64,000 nt of DNA. Source: Virgibacillus halotolerans. GTDB lineage: Bacteria; Bacillota; Bacilli; Bacillales; Amphibacillaceae. Position numbers and translations under genes: made by a program. Positions 43,946 to 52,399 of the stretch are shown one piece after another. How positions within the stretch are numbered: position 1 is the stretch's first letter; each line of letters begins with the position of its first letter. The stretch lies in contig NZ_JAFBEA010000001.1 in NCBI RefSeq assembly GCF_016908515.1, positions 1 to 64,000 of the forward strand, in the 5' to 3' direction. The notes under the pieces are model-generated. The model made no database searches and was not told the DNA's origin. It saw only the letters and a program-made list of their open reading frames with translations.

Positions 43946-43974
43946 TTGACAATGGGGATCATATGTTCTGTAAT
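43925..43974 (+). promoter_or_regulatory. Sigma-A promoter with LexA-like sites for the DUF1906 gene
   Basis: TTGACA (43946-43951), 17-base spacer, TGTAAT (43969-43974). Two LexA-core-like sites lie 32 bp apart: GAAC-TAAT-GTTC (43925-43936), just before the -35, and GATC-ATAT-GTTC (43957-43968), in the spacer up to the -10. Both extend into the identical 11-mer ATGTTCTGTAA. The Bacillus SOS box is CGAACRNRYGTTYC; the matches are imperfect at the edges. Confidence 0.6.
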
Positions 43975-44015
43975 TAGACTTGTCTTACAAATTAAATCAC
44001 AAAGGGGTAGTTGAA

Positions 44016-46364
44016 ATGGATGAGATGGTTTTAACGGTACAGGAATGGGTTAATAAAACGTATAAGGGTTACTCTGGTTATGACGAAATCGAAGAAAATG
44101 GTAAAACAGGTTGGTCAACTGTTTATGCTTTAACAAAAGGGTTACAGGCAGAGTTAGGGATTACAAGCTTGGCAAATAACTTTGGACCAGGAACTGAAGC
44201 AGCATATAAAGAATGGGGAGAAATGGAAGTAGGGAAGGTTCCTAATAACGATAAAGGAAGAAATATTGTCCTGATTCTACAAGGCGCAATGTATTGTACA
44301 GGATACAATCCAGGTGGATTCGATGGTGAATTTGGAGAACCTACAAAGGGTGCAGTTCAAAAACTGCAAAATGATGCAGGATTACCTATTCAAGATGGTA
44401 AAGTGTATGATTATGTATTTAAGGCAACATTAACAATGAACGCATATGTGCTTACTTCGAACGGAGATTATAAGGTTCAAGAAATACAAAGAGACTTAAA
44501 TAATAAGTATTACAAGACTTCTGGAGTCCAACCTTGCGATGGCCATTATCAAAGAAACACTAACAAATCTTTGTTATATGGAGTTCAAACTGAAGAGGAT
44601 ATCCCGGCGTCAGAACAAACTGGAGCGATTGGACCAAAAACCATAGAACGCCTGCCTATCTTAGATATAGGAAGTTCAGGAAACTTTGTTAAGCTTTTTC
44701 AATATGCATTATATTTCAATGGATATGATTCAGGAGAATTTGATGGTGTCTATGGAACTGGTATTAAAAATACTACTGCTGAGTTTCAAAAGTTCGTAGG
44801 ATTAGATGAAGATGGGTCTGCAGGTAAACAAACATGGTTATCTGCATTAGTGAGCACTGGAGATCCCGATAGAAAAGGAACTGCATGTGATTGTATTACT
44901 GAAATTACACCTGAAAGAGCCCAAGCTTTAAAAGATGAAGGTTACGAAACTGTCGGAAGATATTTGACCAATGCAGAACGAACATCCCAAACACCAAACC
45001 CTTTAGATAAAAGGATCAAACCTGGAGAAATAGATACGATTTTTGATGCGGGTCTAACTATGTTTCCTATTTATCAAACAGAAGGAGGGGATAACGATTA
45101 TTTTACTGAAAAAAAGGGGAAGTTAGATGGGGGTGAGGCATTTGTGGCAGCAAAGGAAGAATATGGATTTAAAAGTGGGACAACTATTTACTTTGCTGTT
45201 GATTTTGATGTTCTCGATCATCAAATTACAAGTAACATTTTGCCTTACTTTAGTGCTATAAATAAAGTGTTTAAGGATCTTGGAAGTTTGTATAAAGTTG
45301 GTGTATATGGTCCAAGAAATGCTTGTATAAGAGTTTCGAAGGCTGGATTAGCATCAACGAGTTTTATAAGTGGTATGTCAACAGGGTTTAGTGGAAACTT
45401 AGGATTTCCTCTACCTGATAATTGGGCATTCGACCAAATATCTACAATTAAGGTTGGATCAGGTGATGGATTGATTCAAATTGATAATAATATTAAATCT
45501 GGAAGGGACAATGGAGCTGATTCAGCAGAACCAGGAGATATAGAGGAATCTATTAACAAACTATTTTTTGAGCAAATTGACGATATTTATGAAATTGCAC
45601 TTAAGTATTCTGACAATAGCCAAGCAAAGGCAAACGAGTTACTCTGTCAATATTTGCGTCACAGAGTATTTAATGGGGTTCTATGGGTGGCTTCTGCCGG
45701 GAAAATTGATACTGATTTCATTGAGCAAGTCGATAAACAACTGCATGCACCAACAATTGTAGATCCATTTGATATAAATCATAAAGTTAGTTTAGAAACA
45801 CCTCACTTAGCTGCCAGCTTAAATAGCATACTATTTATTTGGAATTCCAATTCATTTATTTCAGACTTTGCAGGATGGGCTGGAGATTTATTGACTGTTG
45901 CTGGTGAATCCGTGGATGCTGTGGATGACAGTAGATACTCAACTGTATATGATGCAGCGTACAATTTAATTGGAAATCGAGATGCTTCAAAATCAACTTT
46001 CACATTGAAAGACTTAATTGTAGATGTAGATGCTCTAAATATGGGTGCTACTTTACGAAGGAATCTACAGCCATTAAATAAAGTAATTAAAGAATATTAT
46101 GGCAAACTCGGTGAATATAATAGAAGATATAATAGCTTTTTAATTAATAGGTTTTTCGATCAGAATGAGGAACAAAGCTATGACCACTTACTAGATGAGG
46201 CTACAGACATATTAAATTCTAAAACTTCTTTAATAGATGCGGCAAGGGTACTTTTCAAAAATCACTTTGAAGTTACTTCTTATACAGAAGAAGAAGGAGT
46301 TGAAGTGGCAAGGGCATTTAGGGATGTTATAAAAAGAGAAGGGGACAAAGAATCACCAGAATAA
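44016..46364 (+). CDS. Peptidoglycan-binding DUF1906 (glycoside hydrolase-like) protein
   Basis: 782 residues. N-terminal segment LTVQEWVNKTYKGYSGY; a first PG-binding_1-like repeat (about 80-145, LQGAMYCTGYNPGGFDGEFG); a second (about 217-275, FQYALYFNGYDSGEFDGVYG); a DUF1906/Rv2525c-like TIM-barrel domain (about 288-500; starts ACDCITEITPERAQALKDEG, with YFAVDFDV and QIDNNIKSG), related to GH25-type wall hydrolases; then a 270-residue C-terminal region I do not recognise (contains FAGWAGDLLTVAGE). There is no signal peptide. ATG 44016 follows AAAGGGG and lies just downstream of the promoter. The DUF1906 domain usually works on cell wall; secretion or lysis release is unresolved. Confidence 0.85.
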   Translation: MDEMVLTVQEWVNKTYKGYSGYDEIEENGKTGWSTVYALTKGLQAELGITSLANNFGPGTEAAYKEWGEMEVGKVPNNDKGRNIVLILQGAMYCTGYNPGGFDGEFGEPTKGAVQKLQNDAGLPIQDGKVYDYVFKATLTMNAYVLTSNGDYKVQEIQRDLNNKYYKTSGVQPCDGHYQRNTNKSLLYGVQTEEDIPASEQTGAIGPKTIERLPILDIGSSGNFVKLFQYALYFNGYDSGEFDGVYGTGIKNTTAEFQKFVGLDEDGSAGKQTWLSALVSTGDPDRKGTACDCITEITPERAQALKDEGYETVGRYLTNAERTSQTPNPLDKRIKPGEIDTIFDAGLTMFPIYQTEGGDNDYFTEKKGKLDGGEAFVAAKEEYGFKSGTTIYFAVDFDVLDHQITSNILPYFSAINKVFKDLGSLYKVGVYGPRNACIRVSKAGLASTSFISGMSTGFSGNLGFPLPDNWAFDQISTIKVGSGDGLIQIDNNIKSGRDNGADSAEPGDIEESINKLFFEQIDDIYEIALKYSDNSQAKANELLCQYLRHRVFNGVLWVASAGKIDTDFIEQVDKQLHAPTIVDPFDINHKVSLETPHLAASLNSILFIWNSNSFISDFAGWAGDLLTVAGESVDAVDDSRYSTVYDAAYNLIGNRDASKSTFTLKDLIVDVDALNMGATLRRNLQPLNKVIKEYYGKLGEYNRRYNSFLINRFFDQNEEQSYDHLLDEATDILNSKTSLIDAARVLFKNHFEVTSYTEEEGVEVARAFRDVIKREGDKESPE

Positions 46365-46463
46365 GGCATTTTAAAAAAGAGTGGGGTAACCACTGATATG
46401 CTCCCTTTAAGGTAGACAGATTAAAAAATAAAAATCTGTTTTACCTTAGGGGGGAGTTTTTTT

Positions 46464-47144
46464 ATGTCCAATAGATCTCATTCAAGAGAATTTAAATATG
46501 AAGTAATAACGGCTTACAAAAATGAAGATTATACACAGAAGGAATTATGTTCAAAATATCATATTAATGATACAACCTTTTATAGATGGATCGAGATATT
46601 TAAAAAGGAAGGAATAAGTGGGTTAGAGGAATCAAAATCATGGAAAAAGTATTCTAAAGAATTAAAGGAAACGGCTGTACTTGATTATTTATCGGGAGAC
46701 TATTCCTATAAAGAAATTGTTCAAAAATATCATATTTCAAGTGATTCCGTACTCAATAGATGGATAAATAAGTATAATAGTCATAGAAAATTAAAAGATA
46801 CAGGAAAAGGGAGAACACGTTCTATGACTAAAGGGAGAAAAACCACTTGGGGAGAAAGAATTGAGATGGCTGTTTACTGCTTGGAGAATAAAAAAGATTA
46901 TCAGGGAACCGCTGAGAAGTATAAAGTTTTCTATCAACAAGTTTATCAATGGGTAAAGAAGTATGAGACAATAGGTTCAGAAGCGTTAAAGGACAATCGC
47001 GGGAGAACAAAGCGTGAAGCTGAACTATCGGAAGAAGAAAAAAGTAAACTGGAGATGAAACGATTAGAATTTGAAAATGAACGTTTACGTGCGGAGCTGG
47101 CATTTCTAAAAAAGTTAGAGGAGATCGAAAGGGGGCGAAAATAA
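46464..47144 (+). CDS. IS150-group IS3 transposase OrfA
   Basis: 226-residue OrfA with three helix-turn-helix modules (YTQKELCSKYHINDTTFYRW, SYKEIVQKYHISSDSVLNRW, YQGTAEKYKVFYQQVYQW) and a C-terminal leucine/charged coiled coil. It binds the inverted repeats. ATG 46464 follows GGGGGGAG. Near the 3' end (47108-47114) the heptamer A-AAA-AAG sits in the zero frame, a typical -1 slippery site to fuse OrfA to OrfB. The frame appears intact. Confidence 0.9.
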   Translation: MSNRSHSREFKYEVITAYKNEDYTQKELCSKYHINDTTFYRWIEIFKKEGISGLEESKSWKKYSKELKETAVLDYLSGDYSYKEIVQKYHISSDSVLNRWINKYNSHRKLKDTGKGRTRSMTKGRKTTWGERIEMAVYCLENKKDYQGTAEKYKVFYQQVYQWVKKYETIGSEALKDNRGRTKREAELSEEEKSKLEMKRLEFENERLRAELAFLKKLEEIERGRK

Positions 47145-47901
47145 GCCTAGTAAGATTTCAAGATAAATACATCGCTATACAAGAACTTCATGCTCATGAA
47201 AAAGTGGAAGGTATTTATGGATATCGTCAAATGAAGACAAACATGAATCGTATATTTAAAAAGAAACTTCAGCAAAAACTCAATCACAAAAGAATTTATA
47301 GGTTGATGAAAATCGCTGGATTACAATCTGTCATACGTAAAAAGAAAAAACCTTATAAACGTTCTATTCCCCAACATGTTGCAGAAAATATCTTAAATCG
47401 TAATTTCAAAGCAGAAAAACCAAATGAAAAATGAGTAACCGATGTAACGGAGTTTAAGTATGGTGCTTCTAAAAAAGCATATTTAAGTGCTATTCGTGAT
47501 TTATACGATGGATCTATTGTGAGCTATGTTGTTGGAAATCGAAACAATAATAGGCTTGTTTTTAAAACCTTGGACTTGGCAACAGCCACATTGAATGATG
47601 AAGAATGTCCGCTTATTCATAGTGATTGAGGTTTTCAATATACGTCCCATGGATTTAAACGCCGGATTGATAAGACAGGGATGACACACAGCATGTCTCG
47701 AGTCGAAAGTGCATTGATAACGGACCAATGGAATCTTTTTGGTGGACGCTCAAATGTGAGAAATATTATTTACATAAGTATGGGACATTTCAGGAACTAT
47801 CTAAAGCTGTAGACGAATATATTCATTTTTATAATCACGATAGATATCAAGAAAAATTAAACGACCACAGCCCCATGGAATACAGGGCGATGGCCGCTTA
47901 A
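47115..47901 (+). pseudogene. IS150-group IS3 transposase OrfB, disrupted
   Basis: The integrase-type catalytic protein in the -1 frame. VTDVTEFKYG (first D), HSD-GFQYTS (second D) and DNGPMESFWW (E) are all recognisable. Two in-frame stops (TGA at 47432-47434, for a Trp in 'NEKWVTD', and TGA at 47627-47629 after HSD) and a 1-base loss near 47705 break the frame; the end MEYRAMAA with TAA at 47899-47901 is original. The element cannot move by itself. Confidence 0.85.
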
Positions 47902-47990
47902 ATCATTTTTATTATTTCCATTGTCTACTTGACAGGGGGAAGTTCACCTCTCCACTCTTTAGTTATTAGATGGATTATGTTTACGATATC

Positions 47991-48506
47991 TTAGTCATCA
48001 TATTTTATAGAAACTACTCTTGGATTAGTATGTATAGTCAAGATGTTGTCTGGTTCCCACTCCAAACTATAGGCTCCTTCAGAAAACGATTTAAAGTTAT
48101 CATCTGTCGTAATACCAGTCTTGAAGTATTTAAATAACCCACTTTTACCCACTTGAAAAACTCTCGCATTACCTATCTCTGAAACTTGAAATTTCGCCCG
48201 ATTATTGGGGGATGAAAAGGTAGTATAGTCAATATTCCAATTGATTATGATATTTAATAACGGAACAATTAGCATAAATATAATTAATACTATAGAGGTT
48301 ATTCTTATAAATTTATACTTAAATATATATTTTAAGGATAATATTGCGGAAACTCCTATTATAAACGGTAAAATTAAGTCTATACCATGTTGCCTAATAA
48401 AGTAAATACCATATCCATTCAACACAGACAAAGTTTTTTGTAATATCAAAGAGGTAATGAGGATAATCACAGGTGCATTCAATAGTTTATTCTTTATAAA
48501 TTTCAT
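47991..48506 (-). CDS. Hypothetical four-helix membrane protein
   Basis: 171 residues. Four hydrophobic segments in the first 105 residues (VIILITSLILQ, GIDLILPFIIGVSAIL, RITSIVLIIFMLIVPLLNII and others), followed by a soluble, mainly beta C-terminal part (FQVSEIGNARVFQVGKSGLF). No family recognised. ATG follows AAAGGAGCTC, a good ribosome site. It is between the IS3 element and transposase debris, so it is accessory cargo. Confidence 0.7.
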   Translation of the reverse strand: MKFIKNKLLNAPVIILITSLILQKTLSVLNGYGIYFIRQHGIDLILPFIIGVSAILSLKYIFKYKFIRITSIVLIIFMLIVPLLNIIINWNIDYTTFSSPNNRAKFQVSEIGNARVFQVGKSGLFKYFKTGITTDDNFKSFSEGAYSLEWEPDNILTIHTNPRVVSIKYDD

Positions 48507-48804
48507 AGACGAGCTCCTTTAGGATCTTTCTATATACTGAAATTATAACATAATAAATGTAAAATAGAACCGTTTATTTGAATAATGAGTTAAAGTGGAA
48601 CATAAAAGAATCAGTTTGCAGATTATTTATCTTTCGTTTCTTTTATAACTTATCCGAAAGTTGGCAGGATTCTATCATATAAAGACAAATAAGAACTAAC
48701 GGAGCAAAGAGTATTATAATTCTTTTTAAGATACTTTTTTAGCCTTACAAATGAAGATAAATTCTGCTATAGATGAGAAGAAAAATAATATATATCCGTC
48801 ATCA
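48507..48804. other. AT-rich gap, nothing recognised
   Basis: No open frame with a ribosome site. It contains the promoter region of the membrane protein and the decayed edge of an IS. Confidence 0.4.
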
Positions 48805-49215
48805 TTAATAAAAACATAAACGCGGGTTTCGCGCAAACAGCAGAAAAATAGATGTTCGTAAATAGAGTCTTACTGTTGCCTCGGAAGCGACTGCTTTCGA
48901 AGGTGTTCTCAGATAGCGAAGGAATAGACCCGGAACCTTACCCGAATAGCGGACAGCAATTAGCTGCAATATTCCATGGCGATACAGGGGCACATGACAT
49001 AGCCTTCAATTGCCTTTATTGTCAGTAGGATATTGGAACGTTCCTGTTCATCGGTGATCTGTTTTATCGGATGGGGATCCCCTTCTTTAAATACCGATTC
49101 AATTTTGGCATTGATTGCTCCAAAAATGATAGCCAAATGCACTAATCACTTGCTTCATTTCACGGAACAGGGATTCAATTTTGAATCGGTGTCCATACAA
49201 CTCGATGATATCCGT
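48805..49215 (-). pseudogene. IS4-type DDE transposase remnant (3' end)
   Basis: Three shifted minus-strand frames together read: DIIELYGHRFKIESLFREMK, then a damaged zone, then DPHPIKQITDEQERSNILLT (with the preceding H/G), KAIEGYVMCPCIAM, IAVRYSGKVPGLFLRYLRTP and SKAVASEATVRLYLR. YG-RFKIE--FREMKQ is the C-terminal DDE (Glu) region of IS4-type transposases. At least two frameshifts, and the 5' part is missing where the IS66 remnant begins. Confidence 0.7.
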
Positions 49216-50506
49216 TTCTTCCAACCTTTGGAAATATCCCAAGTTATTACAACCCTTGTTGAATACATTGAAAAACTTAAAAATCGTATAAAGGAACTTG
49301 AAAGACAAAGAGGATCCAGTAGCCGCAACAATAGTAAACCGCCATCGAGCGATGGATTACGTAAGCCTAAAAGCCTGCGTGTTCCGGGCGGGAAAAAAGG
49401 TGCTCCGAAAGGACATGTTGGACACACTAAAAAAACTCCACAACCCCTGATAAAATTATCTGGCATGAACCCGAGTTATGTACCAATTGTGGTCATTACC
49501 TGTCGAATGCCGCGAGCGAAGATTTTCAAGTTAGGCAAGTGGTTGACCTTCCCATGATCGAGCTACTTTATACAGAGCACCGTGCCGTTTCAAAAAGTTG
49601 TCCAGACTGCGGACAGACTCAATAAGCGCCTTTTCCGGAACATGTAAAGGCGCGAGTCCAGTATGGGGAAACATGGAGCGCTTGGAGTTCGTATCTCTAT
49701 ACATATCAATATCTTCCGCTTGACCGGATCACCCAATTTTTTGAAGATCTTACCGGACATTGCCCAAGTGAGGAGACCCTACTGTCCCATCTTGGGAGGC
49801 TTCAAGCCAATTGGAACCTATCGAACAAGAGATTGAAAAAAACTGACTGAAAGCGACGTGATCCATGCCGATGAAACTGGTGTAAGAGTTGAAGGAAAGC
49901 TTCAGTGGCTGCATTCCGTGTCCGATGAAAACTGGACACATTACCATATCCATCCCAAACGGGCGAAAGAGGCCATGGATGTTGGTGGATTCCTTCCAAA
50001 TTACCACAGCACTGTTGTACATGATTTCTGGAAATCCTATTTTAATGACGATTACAATTTCAAGCATGTGCTCTGTGGTGTACACTTACTTCGGGAGTGT
50101 CAAGGAATCATTGATTATGACCAACACGATTGGGCCCAGAAATTGCAGGTCCTGTTACGCGATGCCCTAGAAGAAAAGAACAAGCAACGGCAGCTTCGGA
50201 TGAACCAGTCAAAAGAGGTAGAAAGGCAAAAAGTAAGACAGCCAACCTAGCTGAGAGGTTCATCAATTATAAATCCGATATCCTCTGATTTCTAAGGGAC
50301 AACCCGTTCCTTTTGACAATAATCAGGCGGAAAGGGATGTCAGGATGGTAAAAGTGAAACAAAAAATATCCGGTTCGTTTAGAACCAAAGAAGGCGCCAA
50401 CCAATTGGCCCGAATCCGCGTTTTTATTTCCACAACCCGAAAACAAGGGGAAAGTGTGCTTAAGTCAATTGTATCCGTTATTAAAGGTCTGTTTACATTT
50501 AGCTAA
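49216..50506 (+). pseudogene. IS66-family transposase (TnpC) remnant
   Basis: Almost full length but broken. N-terminal coiled coil and linker (LKNRIKELERQRGSSSRNNS, KPPSSDGLRKPKSLRVPGGK), zinc-finger-like CTNCG and CPDCGQ, then LPLDRITQFFEDLTGHCPSEETL, HADETGVRV (first D), HDFWKSYF, and the C-terminal DNNQAERDVRMVKVKQKISG (E) to a final TAA at 50504-50506. It has at least one stop (TAA, after CGQTQ at about 49622) and several frameshifts (about 49466, 49806, 49845, 50250). TnpA and TnpB are absent. Its 5' end abuts the opposite-strand IS4-type remnant. Confidence 0.85.
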
Positions 50507-50571
50507 CCTCTTTTTCACATGTCCTAAGTAGTTACTTATATTACTAAATACTTTCTACTTTCTTGACTACT

Positions 50572-50605
50572 TAGAAAAACCAAGAACACCACTTGGTCCT
50601 TAAGG
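50572..50605. repeat. Inverted repeat at the right edge of the accessory island
   Basis: ACCAAG/CTTGGT palindrome followed by CCTTAAGG. Similar in layout and partly in sequence to 41821-41850. Confidence 0.35.
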
Positions 50606-50644
50606 ATCCCACATCAAGTAAGATGTTTTTTATCCCTTATAGAG

Positions 50645-50849
50645 GATGTTCAAAAAGTCCGGTAAAATTTACATTTTGAATTTCTTCGTTAGCTTGTTTT
50701 TGCGTTCCTTACGTATTAATTCATACATTCCGGTACTTAAAGTTACGCTACCTCGAACTTTGACGCCTAGGACGGGTTAATGAAGATGTTGCCACAGGAC
50801 GTTTCGACCTATGTCGACTTGGTCTCTTTTATCCTCCATTTTGAATAAG
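50645..50849. repeat. MITE-like non-coding repeat element
   Basis: About 205 bp with TTCAAAAAG (50649-50657) at the left and CATTTTGAA (50837-50845) at the right as short inverted ends. It has no open frame and includes GCC/GGC-rich small stems (CGCCTAGGACGGG; CCACAGGACG). The pattern resembles dispersed non-coding elements that I recall from Bacillaceae genomes; I cannot check copy number here. Confidence 0.45.
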
Positions 50850-50860
50850 CACTTATATGC

Positions 50861-51661
50861 TTATAAAAAGGTTCGTTTCACACGATCCCAATAAGAATTG
50901 TTTTTCATTTTAACTGTTTTAACCACTTTATCATGAAGGGTTACAGTAATATCTCTTACGTTGCGAATAGAATATGCTTCATTATCTAATCCAATAATTG
51001 GATAATTATTGCCATCTTGAACAATCTCCAATTTTAGTGCGCGATCTTTACCCAATACGAACGATGATCCGAGTGTGCGATAACGATTATTATTGATTGA
51101 AGCAAGTTCTGACACTTGAAAACATGGTATTTTTGGGTCGATTACAGCACCATTGGTCGATTTGTTATAGCCTGTGCTCCCGGTTGGTGTTGCAACGATC
51201 AGACCGTCACCGCGAAATGTTTCAAAGTGCTTTTCGTCGATATAGACGTCGATTACGATTGATTTTATAATGTTGGATCTAATGCTTAGTTCATTCAGAC
51301 ATTCAAAATTCGTCTCCCCATTAATTTCTACATTGATCACAGGGAATTTGCGTACCTCAATTTCTGCGTTAACAACCGAATGAAGTAATTCATCAAAGTT
51401 TTCTAAATTAAAATCACAATATAAGCCAGATTCATCAGATCTGGTTATCCCGGTGTATATACAGTCCTGACGAAATCCTGATTTTCGGACTGCTTGTAGA
51501 AATGTTCCATCCCCGCCAATACTAACAATTATTCCGGCATCATTGATATCCTCAACAATGGTAAGATTATTTTCCTTTGCTAAGGCAAATAATGGGGTTA
51601 GCTTTTCTTCAATTGCATCATCTTTTTGGTAATAAAAAAATATGTTTTTTCGATTAGACAC
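50861..51661 (-). CDS. nadK2: NAD kinase 2 (PpnKB type)
   Basis: 266-residue NAD kinase making NADP. The ATP/NAD motif SIGGDGTFLQAV is near residues 43-54, NELSIRSNI near 125 and the glycine-rich VATPTGSTGYN near 154-164. The start is GTG 51661 (VSNRKNIFFYYQ): TGGAGG lies 9 bases upstream, and an ATG-started frame (51688) would put the ribosome site inside the gene. In B. subtilis sppA and yteJ stand between this gene and ytfI; here they are absent. Confidence 0.93.
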   Translation of the reverse strand: MSNRKNIFFYYQKDDAIEEKLTPLFALAKENNLTIVEDINDAGIIVSIGGDGTFLQAVRKSGFRQDCIYTGITRSDESGLYCDFNLENFDELLHSVVNAEIEVRKFPVINVEINGETNFECLNELSIRSNIIKSIVIDVYIDEKHFETFRGDGLIVATPTGSTGYNKSTNGAVIDPKIPCFQVSELASINNNRYRTLGSSFVLGKDRALKLEIVQDGNNYPIIGLDNEAYSIRNVRDITVTLHDKVVKTVKMKNNSYWDRVKRTFL

Positions 51662-51805
51662 GTTTATTACCTCCATATTTGAATTCATGTACAGTTTACC
51701 ATTTTATTAATGTTTATCCCAATATATATGAATTGTTCGAATGAAAAAGGAAAAATGAAGCAAAATAGAAAAAACTTCCTAATCCGATGGAGAGGCGTGG
51801 AACTC

Positions 51806-52375
51806 ATGTTATGGATCATCCCAGCTATTATTCTCATGTTGATCGTCATTCTCTTATCTAAGGTCTATATTGAATGGCATTATACATATCAGCAAAAGCA
51901 GCAAGTAATTCATATGAAAATATGGTTATACCATGTACGGTTATTCAAAAAGGAAATAAATTTATCGGGTAAACAGGCGGACAATCTTTTGGATCACCTG
52001 AGTGTTGACAACTTTATAGATAAAATCAAAGAGCTGATACATGTCATCCAATCTTTTCGTTCGATCGTTCATTTGTTGCTAAGTAAAACGGATATACATG
52101 CGTTGACATGGACGACACATATCGGTACAGGAGATGCGGCTACAACCGGAATGGCCAGTGGCGCCTTATGGGGCGTCAAAGGTGTGTTAGGTGGTCTAAT
52201 AATAGAGAAAGGGCGGCTGTGCAGCAAACCGGATATCAGAATCATACCGCACTATGAACGCAGATGTCTTCATTCGGATTTAGACTGTATGGTTTCCATT
52301 AGGGTAGGACAAGCTATACACGCGTTTCTTAAATTGATGATGTTGCTTTCCAATAAGGAAAAAGCATACATCTAA
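51806..52375 (+). CDS. ytfI: DUF2953 membrane protein YtfI
   Basis: 189 residues. One N-terminal helix (LWIIPAIILMLIVILLSKVY) followed by a DUF2953 domain (YIEWHYTYQQKQQ and VSIRVGQAIHAFLKL at the end). It forms a sporulation-associated pair with ytfJ in Bacillus. I chose ATG 51806 behind AGAGGCG; the frame is open from 51710. Exact role unknown. 24 bp separate it from ytfJ. Confidence 0.85.
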   Translation: MLWIIPAIILMLIVILLSKVYIEWHYTYQQKQQVIHMKIWLYHVRLFKKEINLSGKQADNLLDHLSVDNFIDKIKELIHVIQSFRSIVHLLLSKTDIHALTWTTHIGTGDAATTGMASGALWGVKGVLGGLIIEKGRLCSKPDIRIIPHYERRCLHSDLDCMVSIRVGQAIHAFLKLMMLLSNKEKAYI

Positions 52376-52399
52376 TACGAAATCTGAGGAGGATTTATC

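Larger units (their letters stand above)
46394..47946 (+). mobile_element. IS150-group IS3-family insertion sequence, decayed
   Basis: Left end TGATATGCTCCCTTTAAGGT (46394 on), right end, on the minus strand, TGAACTTCCCCCTGTCAAGT (47946 back); 18 of the first 25 terminal bases match. It contains orfA and a broken orfB with the IS3 arrangement. Total about 1553 bp. No exact target duplication: CCAC on the left against CCTC on the right. The flanking AAAGAGTGG and CCACTCTTT are the two arms of a terminator hairpin, so the element is inside its loop. Confidence 0.85.

Noticed and set aside
50861-51700. Longer NAD kinase start at ATG 51688
   Set aside because: It would place the Shine-Dalgarno TGGAGG inside the gene; GTG 51661 gives the family length.
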